This document shows positions 1-8,532 of a DNA stretch of 27,990 bases, in pieces. The translations under genes were made by a program, and so were the position numbers. The DNA is taken from the NCBI GenBank assembly GCA_948687865.1, contig CAPQQE010000004.1, positions 1 through 27,990 of the forward strand. The letters run 5' to 3'. Numbering within the stretch: position 1 is the stretch's first letter; each line of letters starts with the position of its first letter. A model generated the notes under the pieces. The model made no database searches, was not told where the DNA came from, and saw nothing but the letters and a program-made list of their open reading frames with translations. This DNA is from an uncultured Bacilli bacterium (lineage in GTDB: Bacteria > Bacillota_I > Bacilli_A > RF39 > UBA660).

Positions 1-396
1 TTTAAGTATCGCTATTCTTACGTTTCAACTAAAAATACATATAAATATGGTAAAAAAGAAATGAGACCTGCAGATATAAGAAATCCAGATGATAATATTG
101 GTTCCTTTTGCAAACATCTAACAGCTATTTTATCTAATAAAAACTGGGTAAATAAAGTAGCAACAAAAGTAAATGATTGGCTAAATATGTTAGATATACA
201 AGAAGTTAGAGATGCTTTAAATTATCAAGAAGCTGAATTCCCAGCAGATATCGCAAGAAAACTCGGTAAAGCTGGTCAAGCGAAAGCTAAAGCAAATAAA
301 GCACAAAGACAAAAAGAAATACAAGCTAATCAAAATGCTAGTAATTCAGATTCAGAAGAACTTGAATTCAAAGATGATAAAATAGAAGAAGTATAA
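1..396 (+). CDS. C-terminal part of an unknown phage protein with a CKHL motif (partial)
   Basis: The reading frame is open from the first base, so the gene begins upstream of the window; the ATG at 61 is probably internal, because the codons before it (FKYRYSYVSTKNTYKYGKKE) read as ordinary protein. The visible part has an RNPDDNIGSFCKHLTAIL segment. The C-x-H pair after an RNP run resembles the second half of a SWIM-type zinc-binding motif (CxC...CxH); the first cysteine pair would lie outside the window. The last 50 residues are Lys/Glu/Asn-rich and probably disordered. It ends just before a hairpin terminator and lies upstream of tail-fibre-like genes, so it may be a virion or assembly protein. 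Function is not recognised. Confidence 0.55.
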   Translation, partial: FKYRYSYVSTKNTYKYGKKEMRPADIRNPDDNIGSFCKHLTAILSNKNWVNKVATKVNDWLNMLDIQEVRDALNYQEAEFPADIARKLGKAGQAKAKANKAQRQKEIQANQNASNSDSEELEFKDDKIEEV

Positions 397-421
397 TAAA
401 ATATAAAATTTTTTATAATAG

Positions 422-450
422 AGTGCTTGAATAAAAGCACTTTATTTTTA
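422..450 (+). terminator. Rho-independent terminator
   Basis: A perfect 7-bp stem AGTGCTT / AAGCACT (422-428 and 435-441) with a 6-nt loop is followed by a T-rich run. It lies between the stop at 396 and the next start at 507, so it closes the upstream transcription unit. Confidence 0.75.
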
Positions 451-506
451 TGCTGAAATTATAAAATCAATAAACTAATATTAATTAAATTAAGGAGGTA
501 TAATAA

Positions 507-2864
507 ATGGCTGATACAACTGATAAAGTTATTAGATTGACAGAATATGACCTACTAAGAACAGCTAAAACTCCTGGTAATTATTATGCAACTACAGATG
601 GTAGAAAATTATATAGAGATGAATCTAGTACAGTAAGAACTTTAGTTGATGCTGTGCAAATACCTACTGAAAAGCAAAGATTGTATGATAGTTTCCAAAA
701 AATATATGGTAAATTGTATTACGTATGGGAGTCAAGTGTTTTATATATCTGGAATAATCGTTGGGAAGTTTTAAAAGGTAATCCAGACTATCCAAGTGCG
801 TTTCAATATATAGATGGCGAAATCTATGATGTTGGAGATATGACAAGTGATGTTAAAGGAAACGGTATTTTAGGAGACGGTTCCGTTGTTATTAGAGACG
901 TAAATAGAATTATTAAAGCAAAGCTTTACATAGATGAGACTAATGACAATTTAGTAATTGCTTCCTTTTTAGGTGGTGGAATTAAAGTATTACCAAATGG
1001 TAATATGGAAAACACTGGTGCATTATATCTTAATCCAACTACGATAGGAGAGCAAGATATTGATGGTCTAGGGCAACATTATTGTCAATTTGAAAATATA
1101 AATGGAGAAATGTATGTAATATATGATAGCGATCACTGGCACGTAGATGAAAACAAATATAAAGATTTACACCCAGATCATAGATATTTAGTATGGCATC
1201 AAGGTAATTTAGATGCAACTCCGTTAATAGAAGGCTGGTATTTATTAAAAGATATAGACGATGGTAAAAAAGGTAAAACACATATAGAAAATACTGAAGA
1301 GTCAAAAGGTTTATTGTTGCAATCTGAAAATCCAGATTTGAATTCTAAAACGACGTTTGCTACTCATCATGACAATTTAGATAATGCACCTATACTAAAT
1401 GAATTAACTGGAGAAGAAATTGGAAATCCAACAAATAATGCTGGTTTATATACAGTGGTTAGAGAAAATGGAGATATTGAAATACATTTAAGAAAAGATA
1501 AACTTAGACCGTTATCTGAGAAAGATTTAGATGATAATGATAAATTGCTAACTAAAGGTGAAATAGTTGAATTAATGAATGAAAAAGTTTATTTAGCAAA
1601 CAGAGTTAGAAAAACAAATAGTCTTGAAGAATATGTTATAAATGATGAATCATTAGTTCCATTAATTAAAGAAGGATTAGTTATATCAGTAAGATTTAGT
1701 GAAACATCAGAAACAGAATCAGTGTCATTAAAAATTGGTAACGATGGTGCATATGAAATCATAGATCTTAACTTAGATAATACAGTAAAGAAAAGACCTA
1801 TTGGTTTTGTAAAAGATAACATATATCAACTAATCAGATTTACTAGCAAATGGATAGTAATAAATGCTGAAATGAGAGCTAATTATGAAGTAAATGGTTA
1901 TGGATTAGTTAGAGTAACAGGAGAGTCATCAGATACAAGTTCATTTAATGTAATAATGGATTCAAATGTGGATTTAAATGATACTAAATATCAATACGAT
2001 GGAAAATATTCTTTTATCAATAATATAACAAACTTTGACAATTTTCCAGAAGAAGAGAGAGAATATGTAACTGATAATGGAATGGAATATACACTAGAAG
2101 TAAATTCATCTTCTGGTAGAGGCGCAGGAGTTAATTCAGATGATAACTTCTTAGAGCAAATATTGACTAATGTTGGTACTGGAAGAAAATATGTAAGATA
2201 TTTAAATAAAACTTGGGAATTAAAAGATGAATTTGAACAAGGTGGATTAGACAATAATGGAAGAAATTTAGACAATAATCTTGAAGTTAGGCAAACAACA
2301 GTAATAAAAGCAAATAAAAATTCATCATATAGATTTAAATTCTTTGGTTTAACTGGTGTAGTTCAATGCTCAGTTGCTAGATTAACTAAAGATGGTTGTT
2401 CATCTAAAAGTTCATATATGAATACTAATAGTATGACCCCAATAATTACAGATTCAGATACTAAATTTTTAAGATTAGTATTTAGATATCAAAACACAGG
2501 AGTTCAGTTAAATCCATCTTTGATAAATAATTCAACTATAATTATCTCACAAGTTGGATTTAGTGAATGGACAGAAATATATAATGATAGTAAATTAACA
2601 AATAGAGAAAGAATAAGTACAGAAACATTATCTTTAACAAGTGGTAATTGGAAAAAAGATGGAGATTCTTATTCACAAACATTTTATAGATGGTTTGTAG
2701 ACGAAAATACGTTAGTAGAAGGAAATCTAGATATAAACAATCAAAAGAAATTAGAAGTATCTCACACTGAAAGTTTTAATTATGGATTTAAAATAGTTTC
2801 AATTGCTAAGCCAACTGAAAATATAAATATAACAATGACATATACTGATACAAAGGAGGTTTAA
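507..2864 (+). CDS. Tail-fibre-like / virion appendage protein
   Basis: 785 residues, ATG preceded by a strong AAGGAGGT site. The N-terminal third has Tyr/Trp-rich segments of the sort found in phage fibre head domains (LYRDESSTVRTLVDAVQIP, then YVWESSVLYIWNNRWEVL). Around residue 230 it carries RYLVWHQGNLDA, a short sequence typical of phage tail fibres at the join between an N-terminal attachment region and the shaft. The middle and C-terminal parts are rich in Asn, Thr, Ser and Asp with beta-strand character and no signal peptide or membrane segment, as in receptor-binding or fibre proteins. The next gene follows after one base and is also fibre-like, so the two probably form one appendage. 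The exact part (fibre, baseplate attachment, receptor binding) cannot be fixed by eye. Confidence 0.65.
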   Translation: MADTTDKVIRLTEYDLLRTAKTPGNYYATTDGRKLYRDESSTVRTLVDAVQIPTEKQRLYDSFQKIYGKLYYVWESSVLYIWNNRWEVLKGNPDYPSAFQYIDGEIYDVGDMTSDVKGNGILGDGSVVIRDVNRIIKAKLYIDETNDNLVIASFLGGGIKVLPNGNMENTGALYLNPTTIGEQDIDGLGQHYCQFENINGEMYVIYDSDHWHVDENKYKDLHPDHRYLVWHQGNLDATPLIEGWYLLKDIDDGKKGKTHIENTEESKGLLLQSENPDLNSKTTFATHHDNLDNAPILNELTGEEIGNPTNNAGLYTVVRENGDIEIHLRKDKLRPLSEKDLDDNDKLLTKGEIVELMNEKVYLANRVRKTNSLEEYVINDESLVPLIKEGLVISVRFSETSETESVSLKIGNDGAYEIIDLNLDNTVKKRPIGFVKDNIYQLIRFTSKWIVINAEMRANYEVNGYGLVRVTGESSDTSSFNVIMDSNVDLNDTKYQYDGKYSFINNITNFDNFPEEEREYVTDNGMEYTLEVNSSSGRGAGVNSDDNFLEQILTNVGTGRKYVRYLNKTWELKDEFEQGGLDNNGRNLDNNLEVRQTTVIKANKNSSYRFKFFGLTGVVQCSVARLTKDGCSSKSSYMNTNSMTPIITDSDTKFLRLVFRYQNTGVQLNPSLINNSTIIISQVGFSEWTEIYNDSKLTNRERISTETLSLTSGNWKKDGDSYSQTFYRWFVDENTLVEGNLDINNQKKLEVSHTESFNYGFKIVSIAKPTENINITMTYTDTKEV

Positions 2865-2865
2865 T

Positions 2866-4248
2866 ATGATTGGTAAAATTAATTATAAAGCTGGTTCATT
2901 AGTACAATTAGATACATTTTCTTCTTTACCAACTGTTGGCTCAGAAGCTACAACATATTATGTAAAAGATGAAAATTCTTTTTATGTGTACATTAATGGT
3001 AAATATAAAAGATTAAAAACTAGACCAACTACTTGGCATATAACAGATACAACAACATTTTTATCAGATATAGCTGGTACTGAAAAGAGTATTTTGGTTT
3101 CTAAGTTAGTTAATATGGAAAATGATAATACAGCGGTTTTAGATATTGGTGACATGGTATATGACACAGCAGGTGCATCTGGTTTTGTTACAGAATACAC
3201 TGCTGGTATGTTAGATGTAAAAGTAAAAACTTTACAGGCAAATGAACCAAGAAAACAAGTTTATCCAGATGATTCATGGGAAATGTGGCAATCTAAAGAA
3301 AATGGTGGCGGTCATTATTTCTGGGATTCTAATACTAATATATTAACGTACGATGGACCAAACGTAGATCCAACATCTCCAATAATTTGGGAGTCTTATT
3401 CAGTATTAGGTGGAGCATCTAATTTCGTAATTACTGGAGGAACTAAAATTGGAGAAAGAATAATATTAGCATGGGATGGTGGAGCACCAGGTGTTGGAAC
3501 AATAAGAAAATATTATACTAAAGCAAAAAATAATGATAAATATACTCCAAATGATGAAATAGCAACTATAAATGATGTTCAAGCAATGATAACTAGTGAA
3601 GCTGGTATTTATGTTGGTTACTCAAACACAGTAACTACTTTAAATGCTAATAAAATAAATGGTATACCTACTGGTCATCAATTAAGTAATAATGATTGGG
3701 CTTATGTGTTACATTATGATGATCCAGTTCTTCAATACAAACAAGGAAATAATTATAAAGTTTCAGATATAATTGAATATGGAGAAGCATTATATAAAGT
3801 AAAAACAGCATTTACTGCAACTAACTGGTCTTCAGATTTTTCTAAAACAGTTGCTTGGGATGGAAATGTTTGCTCATATATTTATAGAGATGGAACTGGA
3901 TGGACAAAAGGATTAATTGTAGATACAGATAATATAGAACCAGATAATGTTAAATTAACAACTACATTTGCAAATAAAATGACTATAAAAGATGGTGGAG
4001 TTGATTCTGCAGCAATAGCAAATAACGCAGTAATTACTTCTAAAATAAACAATGGAGCTATCACTACTGATAAAATAGGAGATAAACAAGTAACTAGAAA
4101 TAAATTAAGTCAAGAATTACAAAATGTAATAAATCATGGAGATACTATGTGGTACAGTGGTAATTTAATAGTCTCTACTACTCAGCCACCAACGCCTACA
4201 GATGGATCTTATATTTTGTGGGTTAATTCAAATCCTAATAGTATATAA
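2866..4248 (+). CDS. Tail-fibre-like protein with trimerising KI/AI repeats
   Basis: 460 residues; ATG with AAGGAGGT located in the end of the preceding gene. The N-terminus (LDTFSSLPTVGSEATTYYVKDENSFYVYINGKY, quoted here in pieces: LDTFSSLPTVGS, then TYYVKDENSFYVYINGKY) is the common 'LPs.G....YYV.d...fY.y' segment of phage structural proteins. Near the C-terminus there is a repeated AIANNAVITSKINNGAITTD then KIGDKQVTRNKL, the alternating A-V-x-K-I pattern typical of trimeric fibre shafts that bind other virion proteins. It is translationally linked to the upstream fibre-like gene (one-base gap). The likely role is host recognition or attachment of the fibre to the baseplate; which end binds the host is unknown. 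Confidence 0.65.
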   Translation: MIGKINYKAGSLVQLDTFSSLPTVGSEATTYYVKDENSFYVYINGKYKRLKTRPTTWHITDTTTFLSDIAGTEKSILVSKLVNMENDNTAVLDIGDMVYDTAGASGFVTEYTAGMLDVKVKTLQANEPRKQVYPDDSWEMWQSKENGGGHYFWDSNTNILTYDGPNVDPTSPIIWESYSVLGGASNFVITGGTKIGERIILAWDGGAPGVGTIRKYYTKAKNNDKYTPNDEIATINDVQAMITSEAGIYVGYSNTVTTLNANKINGIPTGHQLSNNDWAYVLHYDDPVLQYKQGNNYKVSDIIEYGEALYKVKTAFTATNWSSDFSKTVAWDGNVCSYIYRDGTGWTKGLIVDTDNIEPDNVKLTTTFANKMTIKDGGVDSAAIANNAVITSKINNGAITTDKIGDKQVTRNKLSQELQNVINHGDTMWYSGNLIVSTTQPPTPTDGSYILWVNSNPNSI

Positions 4249-4320
4249 AAATTTATAAAAATATAATAAAAATTACAAGAATTAAATAGACTAATATAAA
4301 TAAGTAAGGAGGTAGAACTG

Positions 4321-6069
4321 GTGCCTAAAGAAAAGAAAGTACAACAAATAAAAAATGAAGATATTCAACAAGATAAACCATTTATGCTAAATAAATTAAT
4401 GGAAAATGTTTCAAGAATTAGAACGTTACCAAGACTAGACGTTCAAGATAAAATTCCAGTAGCAAAAAATGGTGAAACATTAATAGATTATCTTAATAAT
4501 AATGTTGGAGTAAGCAGCACATTAACTTTATCTGAAATAGAAGCATTTAGAACATTATCTAGAGATAGAGAAAATTTGTATGAAACATTTGACCAAATGA
4601 TGGAAGACTCTGTTGTTTCAACAGTTATTGAGATTTATGCAGATGAAGCATGTCAATATAATGAAGATGGAAAAATAATATGGGCAGAATCTGAAGATAA
4701 TGAAGTTTCAAAATATGTAAATGATTTACTAGAGACTTTAAAGATAGAAGATAATTGTTGGGATCACATTTATCAATTAGTATATTTAGGTGATTTATAC
4801 TTAGAATTATTTGATAACTTAAATATAAGTGATATTCATAAAAGTGATATTCTTACTGAACCTTATAAAGGTAGCGCTAATCTTAAAGTACAAAATAGAC
4901 CAGATTCTTTAATGAAAGAAGATTATATAGAGCAAGTTGATAATCCAGCTAATCTTTATGATATAACATATAGAGGAAAAACAGAGGGATTTATAAAAAT
5001 ACCTGAAGATGAAATGAAATTAGGTTTAAATAAGTATTTACAAAGATTAAGTAAAGATAAAGATAAAATAATGATATTAGAGCCAACTAAATATGTTCAT
5101 ATATGCTTAAAAGATTCAAAAAATAGATACCCTGAAACAATATTATTAACAGATAAAAATGGAGATAATTTAGAATTAAAAATCAAAAAAGGTAGATCTA
5201 TATTAGAAGATGTATATAAAGCATATCAAAACTTAAAACTTATGAAAGATTCTTTATTATTAAATAGAATAAATAGATCATCTAGAGTTAGAATATTACA
5301 AATTGAAACCGGAGATTTACCTAAAAATGAAAAATCTTTAATGTTAAAGAGATTGAAAGATAAGATAGAACAAAAGAATATGATGGACAAAATTGCAGGT
5401 TCTTTTAAATCTCAAGCAGCTCCTGGCCCAGCTGATAATATTATATATTCAACTACTACAGATGGTAAAGGTGGAGTCACTATGTCTGACTTAGGTGAAA
5501 ACTTAAATGTATCAGCTATAGCAGATATGGAACCATTTGAAAATGATTTTTATGGTAAAGTTAGAGTTCCTAAAGCAGTATTAGGTGCTAATATGGACGG
5601 TACAGGATTATCTAATGGTGGAACATTATCAATGCAAGATAGTGTATTTGCAAGATACATAAAAAGAATTCAAACAGCATATACATCAGGAATAGAAACA
5701 TTAATAAATATTATCATTATAAATAAATTAAAAAATAATAACGACAATGAGTTATTAAATAAATATGTAAGAAAATTCAAAATCAAAATGACTTCTCCAT
5801 CTACTACTCAAGATAAAGATAGAGATGAAGCATTTAAAAATAAAATTGACTCTATTAAGCAATATGTTGATTTACTTGGAGACGATCTGTTAGATCCTAA
5901 AACTAAAAAAGATATTATTAAAAAGTTTACAATAGATATGTTAAATAAACAAGAAATAGCAGATTTAATAGAACAAGACACATATCTTGATACAGATGAT
6001 ACTTCAAGTAATGATTCAGGTTCAGAACCTGGTAATGAACCATCAGAAGATCTATTTGATGAAGAATAA
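4321..6069 (+). CDS. Portal protein, T4 gp20-like
   Basis: 582 residues with a GTG start placed by AAGGAGGT nine bases upstream. The N-terminal part fits the T4 gp20 portal family: TLSEIEAFRTLSRDRENLYE, then FDQMMEDSVVSTVIEIYADEAC, and later the YQNLKLMKDSLLLNRINRSS helix, RVRILQIETGDLPK, and the region GKVRVPKAVLGANMDGTG. The length is close to T4 gp20 (about 520). The C-terminal 30 residues are very acidic. A portal forms the dodecameric ring at the capsid vertex through which DNA is packaged and ejected. It is followed by a terminator. In T4 the portal gene sits next to sheath and tube; here those genes lie about 16 kb away on the other strand. Confidence 0.88.
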   Translation: MPKEKKVQQIKNEDIQQDKPFMLNKLMENVSRIRTLPRLDVQDKIPVAKNGETLIDYLNNNVGVSSTLTLSEIEAFRTLSRDRENLYETFDQMMEDSVVSTVIEIYADEACQYNEDGKIIWAESEDNEVSKYVNDLLETLKIEDNCWDHIYQLVYLGDLYLELFDNLNISDIHKSDILTEPYKGSANLKVQNRPDSLMKEDYIEQVDNPANLYDITYRGKTEGFIKIPEDEMKLGLNKYLQRLSKDKDKIMILEPTKYVHICLKDSKNRYPETILLTDKNGDNLELKIKKGRSILEDVYKAYQNLKLMKDSLLLNRINRSSRVRILQIETGDLPKNEKSLMLKRLKDKIEQKNMMDKIAGSFKSQAAPGPADNIIYSTTTDGKGGVTMSDLGENLNVSAIADMEPFENDFYGKVRVPKAVLGANMDGTGLSNGGTLSMQDSVFARYIKRIQTAYTSGIETLINIIIINKLKNNNDNELLNKYVRKFKIKMTSPSTTQDKDRDEAFKNKIDSIKQYVDLLGDDLLDPKTKKDIIKKFTIDMLNKQEIADLIEQDTYLDTDDTSSNDSGSEPGNEPSEDLFDEE

Positions 6070-6082
6070 AATAACTAAAGAT

Positions 6083-6125
6083 ATAACAAAAGTTACTATT
6101 TAAATTAGTAGCTTTTGTTATTTAT
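6083..6125 (+). terminator. Rho-independent terminator after portal gene
   Basis: A 16-bp stem with one G-U pair (6083-6098 with 6106-6121, loop of 7) is followed by T-rich sequence. It lies directly after the portal stop codon. The sequence is AT-rich, which lowers the strength, but the stem is long. Confidence 0.7.
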
Positions 6126-6166
6126 ATGCATTATAATATTAAAATAAAATAAAAAGGAGTAATGTT

Positions 6167-7246
6167 ATGATTAGATTAATGTTTAAAGAATTACACGATG
6201 TAACACTGGTAGAACCAAAATTAATTAAAGCAAAGGTTGATGAAACTAGTCAAAATTATGAATATTTTAACTTAAATAGAGAAAGCTTTGTAAAACTTTA
6301 TAAAAAATTAGACATCAAATATAACCAATCAAAAGCAATATTTGATGCAAGCCAAGAATATTGGCAAGAATTTATTGGAAAAGCTATGCAAGACTCTGGA
6401 TTTGATTTTAATAATTATTTCTTTATTACAGCAGGTGATATGATATTATCAATGGAAAGTAAAGAAGTAGATATGAAATCATTAGAGGAATCATATAAAA
6501 ATTTAGATGAAATATTAAAAAATATTCCAGAGATTGATAAAAAAGAGACATTTGATTTAGATTTATATAAGGAAAAAGTAATAATAACTACTAAAAGAGT
6601 TAACACTGAAGAGGGAAATCATTTATATGACGACGTAGTTATATTAGAACATGACTATTTAAATTCTAAATATTTCTTAATATCTGGTATTTATATAAAT
6701 AAGATGTTATGGACTCATAGTTCTAAATCAATATCAGTTGGAACATTAGCAGAATTATTTTCAAAAATTAATTTAGAAGATGAAATGAACTTATCTACTA
6801 AATTTGGAGAAGCAATATACAAAGACTTTAAATTTGATGGGACGTTCTTATCAACTACTAATTTATCGTTAAATGAACTATTTTTAGTATTAAAACATGC
6901 AGGTATAAATTTTGAAATTGAAAAAGATAAAGAAGAACCAAATTTTGGAGACGCAATCGAATTAATTGGAATAGGTGAAGGTTCAATAGTTGGTGATAAA
7001 ATATTAGATAGTGTAAATAGTTTTGATATACCAATTAAGCCACTTATGAGATTACAAACATTAAAGAAATCTTTTAAGGATAGTAAGATATCTTTTGAAG
7101 ATATATTAATTTTATTCACTATGGAATATTTCAACATAAGAATAAATATAACAATAGACACATTGATCTCATTAAAGAAATTGTTTACAAAACATGCGAA
7201 TGATTCTACGATTATCAAAAATGAAATATCTGAACTAACTAAATAA
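6167..7246 (+). CDS. Unknown phage protein, 359 residues
   Basis: ATG with AAAAGGAG upstream. No family was recognised. The protein is hydrophilic, mostly alpha/beta, with no membrane segment or signal peptide. The N-terminal part has NYEYFNLNRESFVKLYKKLD, and the central part has strands such as KVIITTKRV and DVVILEHDYLNSKYFLISGI that suggest a folded globular domain; the C-terminal 70 residues look helical. It sits alone between two strong terminators, after the portal gene and facing the minus-strand gene at 7320-8234. It must have its own promoter in the AT-rich 100 bases upstream or be reached by read-through. A capsid or packaging role is possible from position only. Confidence 0.6.
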   Translation: MIRLMFKELHDVTLVEPKLIKAKVDETSQNYEYFNLNRESFVKLYKKLDIKYNQSKAIFDASQEYWQEFIGKAMQDSGFDFNNYFFITAGDMILSMESKEVDMKSLEESYKNLDEILKNIPEIDKKETFDLDLYKEKVIITTKRVNTEEGNHLYDDVVILEHDYLNSKYFLISGIYINKMLWTHSSKSISVGTLAELFSKINLEDEMNLSTKFGEAIYKDFKFDGTFLSTTNLSLNELFLVLKHAGINFEIEKDKEEPNFGDAIELIGIGEGSIVGDKILDSVNSFDIPIKPLMRLQTLKKSFKDSKISFEDILILFTMEYFNIRINITIDTLISLKKLFTKHANDSTIIKNEISELTK

Positions 7247-7266
7247 ATTATATTATATTAATAACA

Positions 7267-7306
7267 AAAATAAAGTTACTAGAAATTAATCTAGTAACTT
7301 TATTTT
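7267..7306. terminator. Bidirectional terminator between convergent genes
   Basis: A perfect 16-bp inverted repeat (7267-7282 with 7291-7306; core GTTACTAG / CTAGTAAC) with an 8-nt loop has A-rich and T-rich ends that give a U-tract in both directions. It serves the plus gene ending at 7246 and the minus gene ending at 7320. Confidence 0.85.
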
Positions 7307-7319
7307 ATGTTTAAAATAA

Positions 7320-8234
7320 CTATCTCATTGATAAACATACTTTATTGTAAACTTTATTATATTTGTTTACTTCATTCTTTATTCTTTCTTTCTCTATTTC
7401 ATTACTTTCAAAAATTGTATTTTCAAACATTATTCTTTTAAATATTTCATTTATATCAACTTTTTTATTTATTGGTACTTCTTCATATTTATTATCTTTT
7501 TTATTAAATCTAACCTCTGATAACAGATCTTCAAATTTTGTTATTAATTCTTTTTGCTCATTTTCAGATAATAGATTAACATTATCATTTAAAAATGATT
7601 GTACTTTAAATATTTTGTTATATATTGGACTTTCTTCATTTAATCTATTTGAAAATATTTTTAATTGCATTTTCGCGTATGTTGATCTTTCATTTTCCCC
7701 ATTATCTGAGAACATTATACTATTTTTATTTGAATTAAAGTTATCATCTTCATTATCAAATTCTAATTCTGTTAAACTTGATACTGTTATTTGTCTTATT
7801 AATTTATTTTCAACGAACACTCCATTTTCATCTTTTATCTTCTTTTTAATATCTTTCTTCATTGATATTCCTCTAAGTACTGAATTCATTGATGTTGTGC
7901 AAGCGCTTTTTAAATGTGAAAAACTCTTTATTAATTCTTCATTTTTGTCACTTTCTTTTTTATGTACATATTTTATCATTAAATGATAATGAATAATTTG
8001 TTCTAAGTCTTCTAGTTCTAATTGATTATTTTTGTACTTGTTTAAATTTGAAAAATAATATTTTTTAGCTGTATCTGAAATTATTTTCATTGCTTTTTCA
8101 ACATCTTCTGGAGTTTTACAAAATCCTAAATAGCATTTATCTTCATTACTTTCTACTTCATTATTAGTATTATTTTCTATTATTCCTCCTTCCTCTAATC
8201 TCTCTTTTTCATTAATCTTTTCTGATACAACCAT
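7320..8234 (-). CDS. Possible divergent phage sigma factor
   Basis: 304 residues, transcribed alone. After a polar N-terminus of about 35 residues, the segment FCKTPEDVEKAMKIISDTAK, then LELEDLEQIIHYHLMIKYVH and SFSHLKSACTTSMNSVLRG, follows the layout of sigma-70 region 2 (helix, 'D-L-E-Q' helix, then an F..HL..A......R helix) as also seen in T4 gp55-like late sigma factors. No clear region 4 helix-turn-helix was found. The C-terminal half is charged and helical. It has its own promoter (8316-8344) and is divergent to the replication operon, a fitting place for a transcription regulator. The sigma call is an inference from a weak pattern; a different helical regulator is equally possible. The start ATG has only a modest AAAGGTAGGT site. 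Confidence 0.4.
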   Translation of the reverse strand: MVVSEKINEKERLEEGGIIENNTNNEVESNEDKCYLGFCKTPEDVEKAMKIISDTAKKYYFSNLNKYKNNQLELEDLEQIIHYHLMIKYVHKKESDKNEELIKSFSHLKSACTTSMNSVLRGISMKKDIKKKIKDENGVFVENKLIRQITVSSLTELEFDNEDDNFNSNKNSIMFSDNGENERSTYAKMQLKIFSNRLNEESPIYNKIFKVQSFLNDNVNLLSENEQKELITKFEDLLSEVRFNKKDNKYEEVPINKKVDINEIFKRIMFENTIFESNEIEKERIKNEVNKYNKVYNKVCLSMR

Positions 8235-8532
8235 AATTGTATACCTACCTTTCTATAATAACATTTTATTACTTCAGGCTAATCTTTTGTGAAATTAATT
8301 TGTTATTATGTTTGTATTTTATATCAAAAACTTTAATTTGTAAATAGTTTTTGTAAAAGATTTTAAAGAAATTTTATAAAGTTATAGAAATATTACGAGA
8401 GTAACAACAGATAAATAGTTAACATAATAAATTACATATTAATTTATTCACAAAATTTTATATTGTCAATGTTAATTTTTAAGCATTATTTATAAAATAA
8501 TAATGTATTTTGTTTATTAGGAGGAAGTTAAT
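8235..8532. other. Divergent intergenic region, ~300 bases
   Basis: It separates the minus-strand gene from the plus-strand replication run. It holds the minus promoter at 8316-8344. A plus-strand candidate promoter is TTGTCA (8463-8468), 18 bases, TATTTA; this is weak. An ACGAGA-containing segment at about 8394 resembles those at 11647 and 17837. The downstream gene starts with TTG at 8533 after an AGGAGGAAG site. No open frame of note and no other structure were seen. Confidence 0.5.
8316..8344 (-). promoter_or_regulatory. Sigma-70-type promoter for the minus-strand gene at 7320-8234
   Basis: On the minus strand: TTTACA (8344-8339), 17 bases, TAAAAT (8321-8316). The -35 element and spacing are identical to the promoters at 21650-21678 and 25384-25412. 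It lies about 80 bases upstream of the start codon. Confidence 0.6.

Noticed and set aside
6715..7218. Open frame on the minus strand opposite the 359-residue gene
   Set aside because: No ribosome site and antisense-like composition (Ile/Ser/Asn-rich); the plus-strand gene has a good start and a fitting terminator.
7363..7986. Long open frame on the plus strand opposite the possible sigma gene
   Set aside because: It is the antisense shadow of the minus-strand gene: Phe/Ser/Leu-rich translation, no ribosome site, and a terminator and promoter that both fit the minus-strand gene.
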